Of a DNA stretch of 5,989 nt, positions 1-5,950 are shown in pieces. The stretch spans positions 1-5,989 of the forward strand of contig JAEZDP010000205.1 in NCBI GenBank assembly GCA_023418055.1, given 5' to 3'. Source of the stretch: Acidobacteriota bacterium (GTDB lineage Bacteria; Acidobacteriota; Vicinamibacteria; Vicinamibacterales; Vicinamibacteraceae). The notes below the pieces were generated by a model, which was not told the origin of the DNA, made no database searches, and worked only from the letters and a program-made list of their open reading frames with translations. The position numbers and the translations under genes are program-made. Numbering within the stretch: the stretch's first letter is position 1; each line of letters begins with the position of its first letter.

Positions 1-1997
1 TGGGCGTCCTCCATCAGCGCCTGGTCGCGTGACAGGTCACCCATCCGCAGCGTGGGCAGGCCCGCCTGTCGAGTGCCGAAGACGTCGCCGGGCCCGCGCA
101 AGGCCAGGTCGCGCTCGGCGATCGCGAAGCCATCGGTCGTCGTGGCCATCGCATCCAGCCGGCCCCGTGCCAGCTCGCTCAGCGGGCTCTCGTAGAGCAG
201 CACGCAGTAGGACGCCTCGTTCCCGCGGCCCACGCGTCCGCGCAGCTGGTGCAGTTGCGCGAGGCCGAACCGCTCGGCGTGCTCCACGACCATCACCGTC
301 GCGTTCGGGACGTCCACGCCCACCTCGATGACCGTGGTGGCGACCAGCACGTCGAGCGTGCCGCCGACGAAGGCCTGCATGACCGACGCCTTCTCGGCCG
401 ACGCCAACCGGCCGTGCAGGACGCCCAGGCGCAGGCCGGCAAGCGGCCCGGCACCGAGCGCCTCGGCGGTCTCGACGGCCGCACGTGCTTCGATCTTCTC
501 GCTTTCCTCGACGAGCGGCAGCACCACGTAGACCTGGCGTCCCTCTGCCACCTGCTCGCGGACGAACCGGTAGACATCCTCGCGGCGCGACATGGGCCGC
601 ACGGTGGTGCGCACCGGCGTGCGACCCGGCGGCAGGTCGCGGATGCTCGAGACGTCCAGGTCCCCGCAGATCGTGAGCGACAGGGTCCGCGGGATGGGCG
701 TCGCCGTCATCACGAGCACGTCGGGGTGCCGCCCCTTGGCCCGCAAGGTCGCCCGCTGGGCGACGCCGAAACGATGCTGCTCGTCGATGACGACCAGCCC
801 CAGGTTCGGCATGGCGATGGGATCCTCGAGCAGCGCATGGGTGCCGATGACGAGGTGCGCCTCGCCGGAGGCGACCTGCGCCAGCGCCGCCGCACGCACG
901 GCGCCTTTCTGCGAGCCGGTCACGAGCACCGCACGATACGGCGTGGCCGCCAGGCGTGCCTCGATGGTGCGCAGGTGCTGCGCGGCGAGAATCTCGGTGG
1001 GCACCATCAGGGCCACCCGCACGCCACTGGCCATCGCCACCACGGCCGCCAGCAGCGCCACCATCGTCTTGCCCGCCCCGACGTCGCCCTGGAGCAGCCG
1101 ATGCATCGGCTCGTCTCGCTGCAGGTCGGTCACGATCTCGGCAAGCGCCGCCTTCTGTCCGGCGGTGAGCGTGAACGGCAGCACCTGCCGCGCCATCGCA
1201 CGCGCCTCGGACGTGACGACAATGCGGTGGGGCTTGATCACGCGGGTGCGCGTCAGCCGGCGTTCGGCCACGGCCAGCTGGAAGAGGAAGAACTCCTCCA
1301 GGATGAGGCGTACCTGCGCCGGCGTGCGTGCCGCGGCGAGCGCGTCGAGGTCGGCGTCGGCCGCGGGAAAGTGCACCGACCAGAGCGCGTCGAGGCGCTC
1401 GGGCAGGCCGCGCGTGTGCCGCACCTCCACCGGCAGGGGATCGGGCACAGGCCCGGTCAGCTTCGACAGGGCCTGGTGTACGAGCGCCCGCTGCACCTTC
1501 GGCGTCAACGGACCGATGCGTTCGTAGACTGGCACGATGCGGCCGGTGTGCACGCCCGCGACGCCGGCCGCCTGTGCGTCCGGCGGGTCGACGAGTTCGT
1601 GGTCGGGGGTGGTGAACTGAGGCCCCTGCCCCGTCCACTCGACCGTCCCGTGCAGCACCACCCACTGGCCCGGTCTGAACACCTGGAGCAGGAACGGCTG
1701 ATTGAACCAGACGGCGCGGCCGGTGCCACTTGCGTCGGCCAGCTCGACCTCGATGACCGTGAATCGGGGACGCCGCGTCGGACGTTTGGCCACGCGGACG
1801 ATCTCCGCGCAGATGGTCGCCACGCCAGGCCGCACCGACGCGAGCGGCTGCACGCGGGCGCGGTCTTCGTACCGCAGCGGCACGCGCAGCAGCAGCTCCT
1901 CGACGATGCGGACGCCGCTCGTCGCCAGCGCCGCAGCGCGACGAGGCCCGACGCCGTCGAGCGCCGTCAGGGGCGAATGCATCGTCAGCGCGGTCAC
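1..1997 (-). CDS. recG: ATP-dependent DNA helicase RecG (3' end cut by window edge)
   Basis: RecG is a cytoplasmic superfamily 2 helicase that regresses stalled replication forks and branch-migrates Holliday junctions and R- or D-loops. The 665 visible residues match the family from end to end. An N-terminal wedge/OB region opens with LTALDGVGPRRAAAL (about residues 10-24) and continues through LLLRVPLRYEDR. The Walker A motif is GDVGAGKT (304-311, K310), the Walker B/DExH box is DEQH (405-408) followed by RFGVAQR, and motif III is TATPIPR. Motif VI is QLHQLRGRVGRG (581-592). The last visible residues are RDQALMEDA; E. coli RecG (693 aa) has roughly 40 more residues after the equivalent point, so only the extreme C-terminus is missing. 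The GTG start at 1997 overlaps the TGA stop of the upstream gene (GTGA), suggesting translational coupling. An in-frame ATG at 1982, five codons on, is the alternative; neither start has a strong Shine-Dalgarno sequence. The gene is probably co-transcribed with 1994-2659, and all helicase motifs look intact. Confidence 0.96.
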   Translation of the reverse strand, partial: MTALTMHSPLTALDGVGPRRAAALATSGVRIVEELLLRVPLRYEDRARVQPLASVRPGVATICAEIVRVAKRPTRRPRFTVIEVELADASGTGRAVWFNQPFLLQVFRPGQWVVLHGTVEWTGQGPQFTTPDHELVDPPDAQAAGVAGVHTGRIVPVYERIGPLTPKVQRALVHQALSKLTGPVPDPLPVEVRHTRGLPERLDALWSVHFPAADADLDALAAARTPAQVRLILEEFFLFQLAVAERRLTRTRVIKPHRIVVTSEARAMARQVLPFTLTAGQKAALAEIVTDLQRDEPMHRLLQGDVGAGKTMVALLAAVVAMASGVRVALMVPTEILAAQHLRTIEARLAATPYRAVLVTGSQKGAVRAAALAQVASGEAHLVIGTHALLEDPIAMPNLGLVVIDEQHRFGVAQRATLRAKGRHPDVLVMTATPIPRTLSLTICGDLDVSSIRDLPPGRTPVRTTVRPMSRREDVYRFVREQVAEGRQVYVVLPLVEESEKIEARAAVETAEALGAGPLAGLRLGVLHGRLASAEKASVMQAFVGGTLDVLVATTVIEVGVDVPNATVMVVEHAERFGLAQLHQLRGRVGRGNEASYCVLLYESPLSELARGRLDAMATTTDGFAIAERDLALRGPGDVFGTRQAGLPTLRMGDLSRDQALMEDA

Positions 1998-2659
1998 TGC
2001 ACGACAACGGCTTCGCGCGGCTGCACGCGAATCTCCCGGATGGAGACAGGCAGGTCGAACGGCTGATCCAGACGGATGCCGTCGGGCTGATCGGGGGTCC
2101 GGGAGTAGTAGGACAACAACTGCTGCACCAGCGCGCGAGGCAGCGGAATGCCGCCCAGTTCGGCCTCGTCGAGTTCGAAGCGACCGACGCCGTCGCCCGT
2201 GAGCAGGCGTCCGCGTACCCGCGCCGTGAGGCGCCCCGACAGCAGCGCGAGCGGATCGAAGCCTTCGACGGGCGGACGCGACACGCGGTAGGCGTCCATG
2301 TCGAGCACGACTGATCCGCGCAACACCGAGTCTCCCACCATCTCGACCCGGGGGTTGGTGACGCCGGGCGGCAGGTCCTGAGACAGGTAGGTGATCACGT
2401 ACGCGTTCACCTCGCGCTCGTGCATCACGGTCGACAACGTCTCGAGCCGGGGGATGGCGCCGAAGCGGACGATCGCCTCGAGTTTGCGCTGCAGGCTGTC
2501 GGCCTCGGCCTGCCGTGGCGACACGGCGGGAGGGCCAGGGGTGGCTGGGATGGGCTGCTGGGCCCGCGTGGGCGTGATGGCGACCGGGACGGCGAGCGCG
2601 AGGCATGCGGCCACGCCGAGCCAGGCCGGGACGTGTCGAGGGTGCGGGCGTGTGTGCAT
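1994..2659 (-). CDS. Secreted/periplasmic protein of unknown function upstream of recG
   Basis: I do not recognise this 221-residue protein with confidence. Its N-terminus looks like a Sec signal peptide: basic residues to about position 9, a hydrophobic stretch at about 13-29 (WLGVAACLALAVPVAI), and a plausible cleavage site after TRA (31-33). A Pro/Ala-rich linker follows to about residue 48. The mature part (about 50-221) has a charged helix, then alternating beta-like stretches (NPRVEMVGDSVLRGSVVLDM, LTARVRGRLLTGDGVGRFELDEAELGG), an amphipathic helix (PLPRALVQQLLSYYS) and a closing strand ending REAVVVQ. This layout is loosely like LmeA/DUF2993-type lipid-binding or other beta-rich envelope proteins, but that is a weak resemblance. 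The ATG at 2659 was chosen because the signal peptide starts there; the same frame stays open far upstream across lexA, which is an artefact. The GTG of recG overlaps its stop codon. A GTG directly before the ATG is an alternative start. Confidence 0.75.
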   Translation of the reverse strand: MHTRPHPRHVPAWLGVAACLALAVPVAITPTRAQQPIPATPGPPAVSPRQAEADSLQRKLEAIVRFGAIPRLETLSTVMHEREVNAYVITYLSQDLPPGVTNPRVEMVGDSVLRGSVVLDMDAYRVSRPPVEGFDPLALLSGRLTARVRGRLLTGDGVGRFELDEAELGGIPLPRALVQQLLSYYSRTPDQPDGIRLDQPFDLPVSIREIRVQPREAVVVQ

Positions 2660-2694
2660 CACGAAGCGGCCACCGTGGTTCGAGTCTAACGCGC

Positions 2695-2723
2695 TTGACC
2701 TTCGCTTTTTATTTGCGTACAGT
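2695..2723 (+). promoter_or_regulatory. sigma70-type promoter of lexA
   Basis: The -35 box TTGACC (2695-2700) and the -10 box TACAGT (2718-2723) are separated by exactly 17 bp and lie in a locally AT-rich patch (CTTTTTATTTG) within otherwise very GC-rich DNA. The expected transcription start is near 2730. That puts the GTG at 2726 upstream of the transcript and supports the GTG at 2747 as the lexA start. Confidence 0.75.
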
Positions 2724-2727
2724 CTGT
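2719..2727. promoter_or_regulatory. Candidate LexA operator (ACAG-T-CTGT palindrome)
   Basis: A perfect 4+1+4 inverted repeat, ACAGTCTGT, overlaps the last five bases of the lexA -10 box and the region just before the expected transcription start. A repressor bound there would block initiation, as in autoregulation of lexA. It is not the E. coli box (CTGT-N8-ACAG) or the Bacillus-type box (GAAC-N4-GTTC). The arms are short, so chance is a real possibility. Confidence 0.3.
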
Positions 2728-2735
2728 GAAACGCG

Positions 2736-2741
2736 AGGGAG
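2736..2741 (+). promoter_or_regulatory. Ribosome binding site deciding the lexA start
   Basis: AGGGAG lies five bases before the GTG at 2747 and inside the longer open frame that begins at the GTG at 2726. Its spacing fits initiation at 2747, where the protein begins QPLTKRQ as in other LexA proteins. Confidence 0.65.
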
Positions 2742-2746
2742 ACGCC

Positions 2747-3352
2747 GTGCAGCCACTGACGAAACGACAGCGCGAGATTCTCGACTATCTCAACGACTTC
2801 ATCCAGCAGCACGGCTATGCGCCAAGCCTCGAGGAGGTCGGTCGTCGCTTCGGGTTGTCGTCGTTGGCCACGGTCCATAAACATCTGACGAACCTGCAGG
2901 AGAAAGGCTTCATCAAGCGCGCGTGGAATCGCAGCCGCTCGGTCGAGCTCATCCCTGCGCGCATCGGCGGCCGGTCGCTCGAGTTGCCCCTGCTCGGCTA
3001 TGTGGCCGCCGGCCGGCCCATCGAAGCCATCGCCGGCAACGAGACCATCACGGTGCCCGAGGCCCTCGCGGGCAAGCGCGACACGTACGTGCTGCGCGTG
3101 AAGGGCGACTCGATGATTGACGAGCAGATTCGCGACGGCGACTTCGTCATAGTTGAAGACCGTCGGCTGGCGAGCAACGGCGAGATGGTGATTGCGCTGC
3201 TGGGCGGCGCCGACGTGACGCTGAAGAAGTTCTATCGCGAGCACGATCAGGTGCGGCTGCAGCCCGCCAACCCGACGATGGCGCCCATCGTGGTACCGGC
3301 AGCCGACGTCACGGTGCAGGGCGTGGTGATAGGTGTCATGCGTCGCTACTGA
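2747..3352 (+). CDS. lexA: SOS repressor LexA (self-cleaving, S24 peptidase)
   Basis: LexA represses DNA-damage genes and cleaves itself when RecA forms filaments on single-stranded DNA. The product is 201 residues; E. coli LexA has 202. Residues 1-66 form the winged helix-turn-helix, with LTKRQREILDYL, then APSLEEVGRRFG and the recognition helix SSLATVHKHLTNL. The TVHxHL pattern is closer to Bacillus/actinobacterial LexA than to the E. coli form. The scissile bond is in VAAG (A88-G89). The catalytic dyad is S122 in GDSM and K160 in VTLK. The C-terminus ends with the usual VVIGVMR strand. I chose GTG 2747 rather than the in-frame GTG 2726 because of the AGGGAG ribosome binding site, the family's N-terminus, and the predicted transcription start near 2730. 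The DUF3467 gene follows after 13 bp, so the two are probably co-transcribed. The protein looks fully functional. Confidence 0.96.
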   Translation: MQPLTKRQREILDYLNDFIQQHGYAPSLEEVGRRFGLSSLATVHKHLTNLQEKGFIKRAWNRSRSVELIPARIGGRSLELPLLGYVAAGRPIEAIAGNETITVPEALAGKRDTYVLRVKGDSMIDEQIRDGDFVIVEDRRLASNGEMVIALLGGADVTLKKFYREHDQVRLQPANPTMAPIVVPAADVTVQGVVIGVMRRY

Positions 3353-3365
3353 GACAATCAAGGGC

Positions 3366-3686
3366 ATGAGCGAGACGCGACAGATCAATTTCACCATCGT
3401 GCCCGACGAATCGACCGACGCCCCACGGGTCTACGCCAACTTCTGTGCGGTGGCCAACACGCCGTTCGACTTCACCCTGACCTTCTGCGAAGTGCAGCCG
3501 CTGTCGGAGCGCGACGTGCGCGAGGCCGAACAGCAACACGTGGTCAAGGCACCGGTGAAGGCCCGGCTGGTCGTGCCGGTGGCGTTCATTCCGACTCTGG
3601 TCGCGGCGTTGCAGGAGCACCTGCGGGTGTTTTCGGAATCCCAGCAGAAGGGCGCGCCCGGCTGGAGCGGCGACCCTATTCACTGA
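3366..3686 (+). CDS. DUF3467 domain protein
   Basis: This 106-residue protein fits the DUF3467 pattern: an opening beta strand with acidic residues (INFTIVPDES), then PRVYANFCAVANTPFDFTLTFCEV, then KAPVKARLVVPVAFIPTLVAALQEHL and a short helical tail. The YAN and F-D-F positions are the family's most recognisable residues. The family is small, cytosolic (no signal peptide or membrane segment here) and, as far as I know, without an established molecular function. The start is the ATG at 3366, 13 bp after the lexA stop. The AAGGG before it (3360-3364) leaves only one base of spacing, which is tight, so translation may depend on coupling to lexA. An upstream GTG at 3333 inside lexA would add 11 residues that do not look like the family. 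Its place between lexA and a Y-family polymerase-like gene suggests a link to the damage response, but that is inference. Confidence 0.85.
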   Translation: MSETRQINFTIVPDESTDAPRVYANFCAVANTPFDFTLTFCEVQPLSERDVREAEQQHVVKAPVKARLVVPVAFIPTLVAALQEHLRVFSESQQKGAPGWSGDPIH

Positions 3687-3720
3687 CCGTCCCAGCGGCG
3701 CGCAGACGTCGCGCGGACGG
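3687..3720 (+). other. Bulged GC-rich stem-loop between the DUF3467 and polymerase-like genes
   Basis: CCGTCC (3687-3692) pairs with GGACGG (3715-3720), and inside it GCGCG (3698-3702) pairs with CGCGC (3710-3714) around a 7-base loop. A 5-base bulge (CAGCG, 3693-3697) lies on the 5' side only. It starts immediately after the TGA stop and is not followed by a T-run. It could be a weak terminator or attenuator, or an mRNA processing or stability element in an operon. Confidence 0.35.
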
Positions 3721-3730
3721 GCGTTTCGCG

Positions 3731-3735
3731 AGGAG
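3731..3735 (+). promoter_or_regulatory. Ribosome binding site deciding the polymerase-like gene's start
   Basis: AGGAG lies eight bases before the ATG at 3744. The alternative GTG at 3735 overlaps this site and so is unlikely to be the start. Confidence 0.7.
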
Positions 3736-3743
3736 TGCCGTCC

Positions 3744-4889
3744 ATGCGCGTGCTCGTGCTGTCGTTCCCGGAGTTCGTCGTGGACGTGGAGCGTGCCTGG
3801 GCCCAGGCGCCCGCCGACCGCCCCATCGTCGTCGGCGGACGTGCCGACGGCCCCGGCGTGGTGGTGGCGGCGTGTCCGCTGGCCCGACGCCACGGCGTCA
3901 TGCCGCGGATGCCGCTCGTGCGCGCCGCCGCCCTCTGTCCCGATGCGCTCTTTGCGCCGGGCGTGCTCGACCGCTATGCGGAATGTGCGTCGATGCTGGA
4001 TGAGGAGGTGCGCGTCGCCTGCGCGGCCGTGGCCTGGCGCGCGATCGACGAGGCGGTCGTGACCGAGGCCGACGTGCGCGAGGGGGCAGGGCCGCTCGCC
4101 GCGGTGGCCGAGGACATCAGGGCGCGGGTGCACCAGCGCCTGTCGCTGGCGGTGGCCGCCGGCGTCGCCGACAGCGAGGTCACGGCGCGGGCCGCGGCAC
4201 GTCTCGTGGCGCCCTCCGGCCTCCTGCAGGTGCTGCCCGGCTACGACGCGCGCTTTCTCTCGTCCCTGCCCGTCGAGAGCCTGCGCGACATCCCGACGGC
4301 CGCCGTGCAGCGACTCGGCGCCATGGGCGTCTCGACGCTCGGTGCGCTGGCGACGCTCGAGTCGGCGGCGGCATTCACAGCCATTGGCTCGCGAGCGCGC
4401 GAGTGGCAGCTCGCCGCCGCCGGCGTCGACCACGCCGCGGTCCCCGCCACGCGACTTCCCCGCAGCGTCACGCGTGCGATGGCCACGCCAGCCGTCAGGT
4501 CGCTCGACGACCTGCGCCTGTCGGTCGAAGCGGTGGCCGAGCAGGTGGCCGACCGTCTCTCGCAACTGGGCCTCTGTGCGCGCACCGTCACCGTGCGCGT
4601 GGTGGGCCCCGACGACCGCTTCCGCAGCCGCAGCGTGACGCTGCCCGAGGCGGTCACCGGTCGGGTGGACATCGGACCGGTGGCCCGGACGCTTGCCGCG
4701 CAGCTGTGGCGCTACGGCAGCCTCCCCGCGCGTGTCAGCGTCGTCGCCGCGGGTCTGAGCGCCGATGGCCCGCAGCTGCCGCTGTTCGGGCACGGCGCCG
4801 AGCGGACCGCAGTCGCTCCGGCGTCACGGGCGTGGCGATCGCGTGACAGCTTCCGCGCGCTGGCCCGCCGCCCCCTGCGAGCCAGTTGA
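3744..4889 (+). CDS. Y-family DNA polymerase-like protein, ImuB-like, with first catalytic Asp lost
   Basis: Y-family polymerases copy damaged DNA; ImuB is the non-catalytic, clamp-binding member of the ImuA-ImuB-DnaE2 mutasome. The 381-residue product has the domain order of the family. The palm/fingers are at about 1-165, with AACPLARRHGV matching the NYPARKFGV region of Pol IV. The helix-hairpin-helix thumb is at about 166-230 (LPVESLRDIPTAAVQRLGAMGVSTLGAL). The little finger is at about 236-340, and a beta-clamp motif QLPLFG follows at 344-349. The position of Pol IV D8 is occupied by S7 (VLSFPEF), while the acidic pair is kept as D102-E103 in AIDEA. The fold and clamp contact therefore remain, but metal ion binding is probably damaged. 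The N-terminal pattern and the clamp motif (close to QLPLWG of mycobacterial ImuB) favour an ImuB-like role; the DEA motif keeps a DinB-like origin possible. It lies 57 bp after the DUF3467 gene, downstream of lexA, on the same strand. No imuA or dnaE2 is in the window. Confidence 0.87.
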   Translation: MRVLVLSFPEFVVDVERAWAQAPADRPIVVGGRADGPGVVVAACPLARRHGVMPRMPLVRAAALCPDALFAPGVLDRYAECASMLDEEVRVACAAVAWRAIDEAVVTEADVREGAGPLAAVAEDIRARVHQRLSLAVAAGVADSEVTARAAARLVAPSGLLQVLPGYDARFLSSLPVESLRDIPTAAVQRLGAMGVSTLGALATLESAAAFTAIGSRAREWQLAAAGVDHAAVPATRLPRSVTRAMATPAVRSLDDLRLSVEAVAEQVADRLSQLGLCARTVTVRVVGPDDRFRSRSVTLPEAVTGRVDIGPVARTLAAQLWRYGSLPARVSVVAAGLSADGPQLPLFGHGAERTAVAPASRAWRSRDSFRALARRPLRAS

Positions 4890-4906
4890 CGCGCGTGCAA
4901 CGCGCG
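4890..4906 (+). terminator. Candidate terminator hairpin after the polymerase-like gene
   Basis: CGCGCGT (4890-4896) and ACGCGCG (4900-4906) form a 7-bp perfect stem with a 3-base loop, starting one base after the TGA stop. There is no T-tract, so this is not a classical intrinsic terminator. Its position at the end of the lexA-side gene group, just before an independent promoter, fits a transcript end. Confidence 0.4.
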
Positions 4907-4933
4907 CCGCGGCGTGTATGGACGCCTGCCGGC

Positions 4934-4961
4934 TTGACTCGCCGCGCAACGGCGCGATAAT
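4934..4961 (+). promoter_or_regulatory. sigma70-type promoter of the exported kinase-like gene
   Basis: The -35 box TTGACT (4934-4939) and the -10 box GATAAT (4956-4961) are 16 bp apart; the -35 box matches five and the -10 box five of six consensus bases. Transcription would start near 4968 and give a 5' leader of about 55 bases. This suggests the gene is transcribed separately from the lexA group. Confidence 0.65.
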
Positions 4962-4984
4962 CGATCGGACACGACAGCAGAACC

Positions 4985-5003
4985 GCAGGGCCGAGCGCCC
5001 TGC
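4985..5003 (+). other. 5' leader hairpin before the kinase-like gene
   Basis: GCAGGGC (4985-4991) pairs with GCCCTGC (4997-5003) around the loop CGAGC. This 7-bp stem lies in the predicted leader, nine bases before the AGGGGG ribosome binding site. It could stabilise the transcript or influence initiation; no regulatory partner is visible. Confidence 0.4.
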
Positions 5004-5012
5004 CCACCCGCA

Positions 5013-5018
5013 AGGGGG
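5013..5018 (+). promoter_or_regulatory. Strong ribosome binding site of the kinase-like gene
   Basis: AGGGGG lies five bases before the ATG at 5024 and eight bases before a second ATG at 5027. Either start gives the same signal sequence. Confidence 0.6.
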
Positions 5019-5023
5019 TTGCC

Positions 5024-5950
5024 ATGATGGCCTGGCCCTCCACGCCTGCCTGCCCCGTGGGACCTCCGCGGGCGCGAGTCAGGCTGCACGTTCGGCTCGT
5101 GCTGACTGCTGCCCTGCTGGTCCTAGGGGCGGTCGTCACCCGCGCCGGGCGACAGCCGTCCGACCTTCAGCCCGCTGAACAGTCGAGCGCCACGACGCCG
5201 GCGCCGCCGGTCCTCGCGCGCGAGGAGCAGGAACGGTTCCTTCGCGAGGCGCGCATCGTGCGTTCGCGATCGGCACCCAAAGGCATCACCGGGTCGCGTC
5301 GGGTCACGTTGTCCGACGGCGTGATCACGCATGACGCGCACGTGCAGACGGTGGACGACTCGCGCCGTGAGTTCATGGGGGCGCGTGGCACCGAGTTGAA
5401 CTTCCGCGACTCGTGGCGCTTCAACATCGCGGCCTACCGCTTGAGTGTGCTGCTCGGGCTCGACATGGTGCCGGTGAGCGTCGAGCGGCGCTACCAGCAG
5501 CAACCTGCGGCCTTCACCTGGTGGGTGGACGATGTGCTGATGGACGAAGGCACCCGTCTGAAGCGCAAAGTGCGCGTGCCCGACCCGCTCACCTGGAACC
5601 GGCAGATGTATGTCGTCCGCGTGTTCGACCAGCTGATCTACAACACCGATCGCAACGTCGGCAACCTGCTCATCACATCCGACTGGCGGGTCTGGATGAT
5701 CGACCACACGCGGGCGTTCAGGCGGCACACGACGTTGCGGTCGAGCGGGGACCTGAAGGGCTGCGACCGCCGGCTGCTGGCGCGCCTCGAAACGCTCGAA
5801 CGGCGGGCACTGGAGCGCGAGTTGTCACGCTGGCTCGAACTGGGCGAGCTCGACGCGCTCCTCGCTCGGCGGGATGCGATCGTGGCGTTCTTCAAGAGCG
5901 CGCCGCCGCAAGGGTTGTACGAGCTCGCGCACGGCATCGTGCCGCCGTAG
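5024..5950 (+). CDS. Exported FAM20/PI3-4-kinase-like protein, possible pseudokinase
   Basis: The 308-residue product begins with an Arg-rich stretch and a hydrophobic segment (about 25-38, LVLTAALLVLGAVV) that acts as a signal peptide or membrane anchor, with possible cleavage after TRA (39-41). A Pro/Ala-rich linker follows to about residue 64. The remainder resembles the atypical kinase fold shared by FAM20, HipA and PI3/4-kinases. The segment RDSWRFNIAAYRLSVLLGL then DMVPVSVER (128-155) parallels the FAM20 helix before its VPP motif. The catalytic loop is FDQLIYNTDRNVGNLLI (201-217; D209, N214), and the metal-binding motif is IDHTRAF (226-232; D227). A charged C-terminal helical region (246-291) follows. 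The usual nucleotide-binding Lys seems to be Q108 (AHVQT) and the usual helix Glu seems to be N134, so activity is uncertain. The likely location is the periplasm or outer face of the inner membrane; the substrate is unknown. It has its own promoter, and the TAG stop lies inside a direct repeat. Confidence 0.72.
   Translation: MMAWPSTPACPVGPPRARVRLHVRLVLTAALLVLGAVVTRAGRQPSDLQPAEQSSATTPAPPVLAREEQERFLREARIVRSRSAPKGITGSRRVTLSDGVITHDAHVQTVDDSRREFMGARGTELNFRDSWRFNIAAYRLSVLLGLDMVPVSVERRYQQQPAAFTWWVDDVLMDEGTRLKRKVRVPDPLTWNRQMYVVRVFDQLIYNTDRNVGNLLITSDWRVWMIDHTRAFRRHTTLRSSGDLKGCDRRLLARLETLERRALERELSRWLELGELDALLARRDAIVAFFKSAPPQGLYELAHGIVPP

Larger units (their letters stand above)
2660..2746. promoter_or_regulatory. 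Divergent control region between lexA and the recG operon
   Basis: This 87-bp gap separates the minus-strand pair (secreted protein and recG) from lexA and must hold both sets of signals unless the minus-strand genes are driven from inside lexA. The lexA promoter inside it is clear. For the minus strand I see only a weak candidate -10, TAGACT (complement of 2683-2688), without a convincing -35. Two short inverted repeats are visible: ACAGTCTGT at 2719-2727 and CCACCGTGG at 2670-2678. Control of both directions by LexA is an inference from the layout. Confidence 0.6.

Noticed and set aside
37..2007. 656-residue open frame on the minus strand overlapping recG in another frame
   Set aside because: Low-complexity Arg/Ala/Gly composition. 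The true recG frame, with all helicase motifs, is offset from it.
249..2066. 605-residue open frame on the plus strand opposite recG
   Set aside because: It is the antisense shadow of recG, rich in His, Arg, Gly and Asp as expected for the complement of a GC-rich gene, with no recognisable domain.
2726..2746. Longer lexA start at GTG 2726
   Set aside because: It would lie upstream of the predicted transcription start near 2730 and lacks a ribosome binding site. GTG 2747 has AGGGAG and gives the usual LexA N-terminus.
2660..3397. N-terminal extension of the secreted protein's frame across lexA (to 467 residues)
   Set aside because: The extension is antisense to lexA, and the signal peptide begins at the ATG at 2659.
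3336..4793. 485-residue minus-strand open frame opposite the DUF3467 and polymerase-like genes
   Set aside because: Antisense shadow with His/Arg-rich composition and no family resemblance.
3744..4889. Ordinary active Pol IV (dinB)
   Set aside because: The D8-equivalent residue is Ser and the N-terminal pattern resembles ImuB. The DEA motif leaves a DinB-derived origin open, so no gene symbol was given.
5123..5728. 201-residue minus-strand open frame opposite the kinase-like gene
   Set aside because: Shadow of a gene with clear motifs on the plus strand; no ribosome binding site or domain seen.
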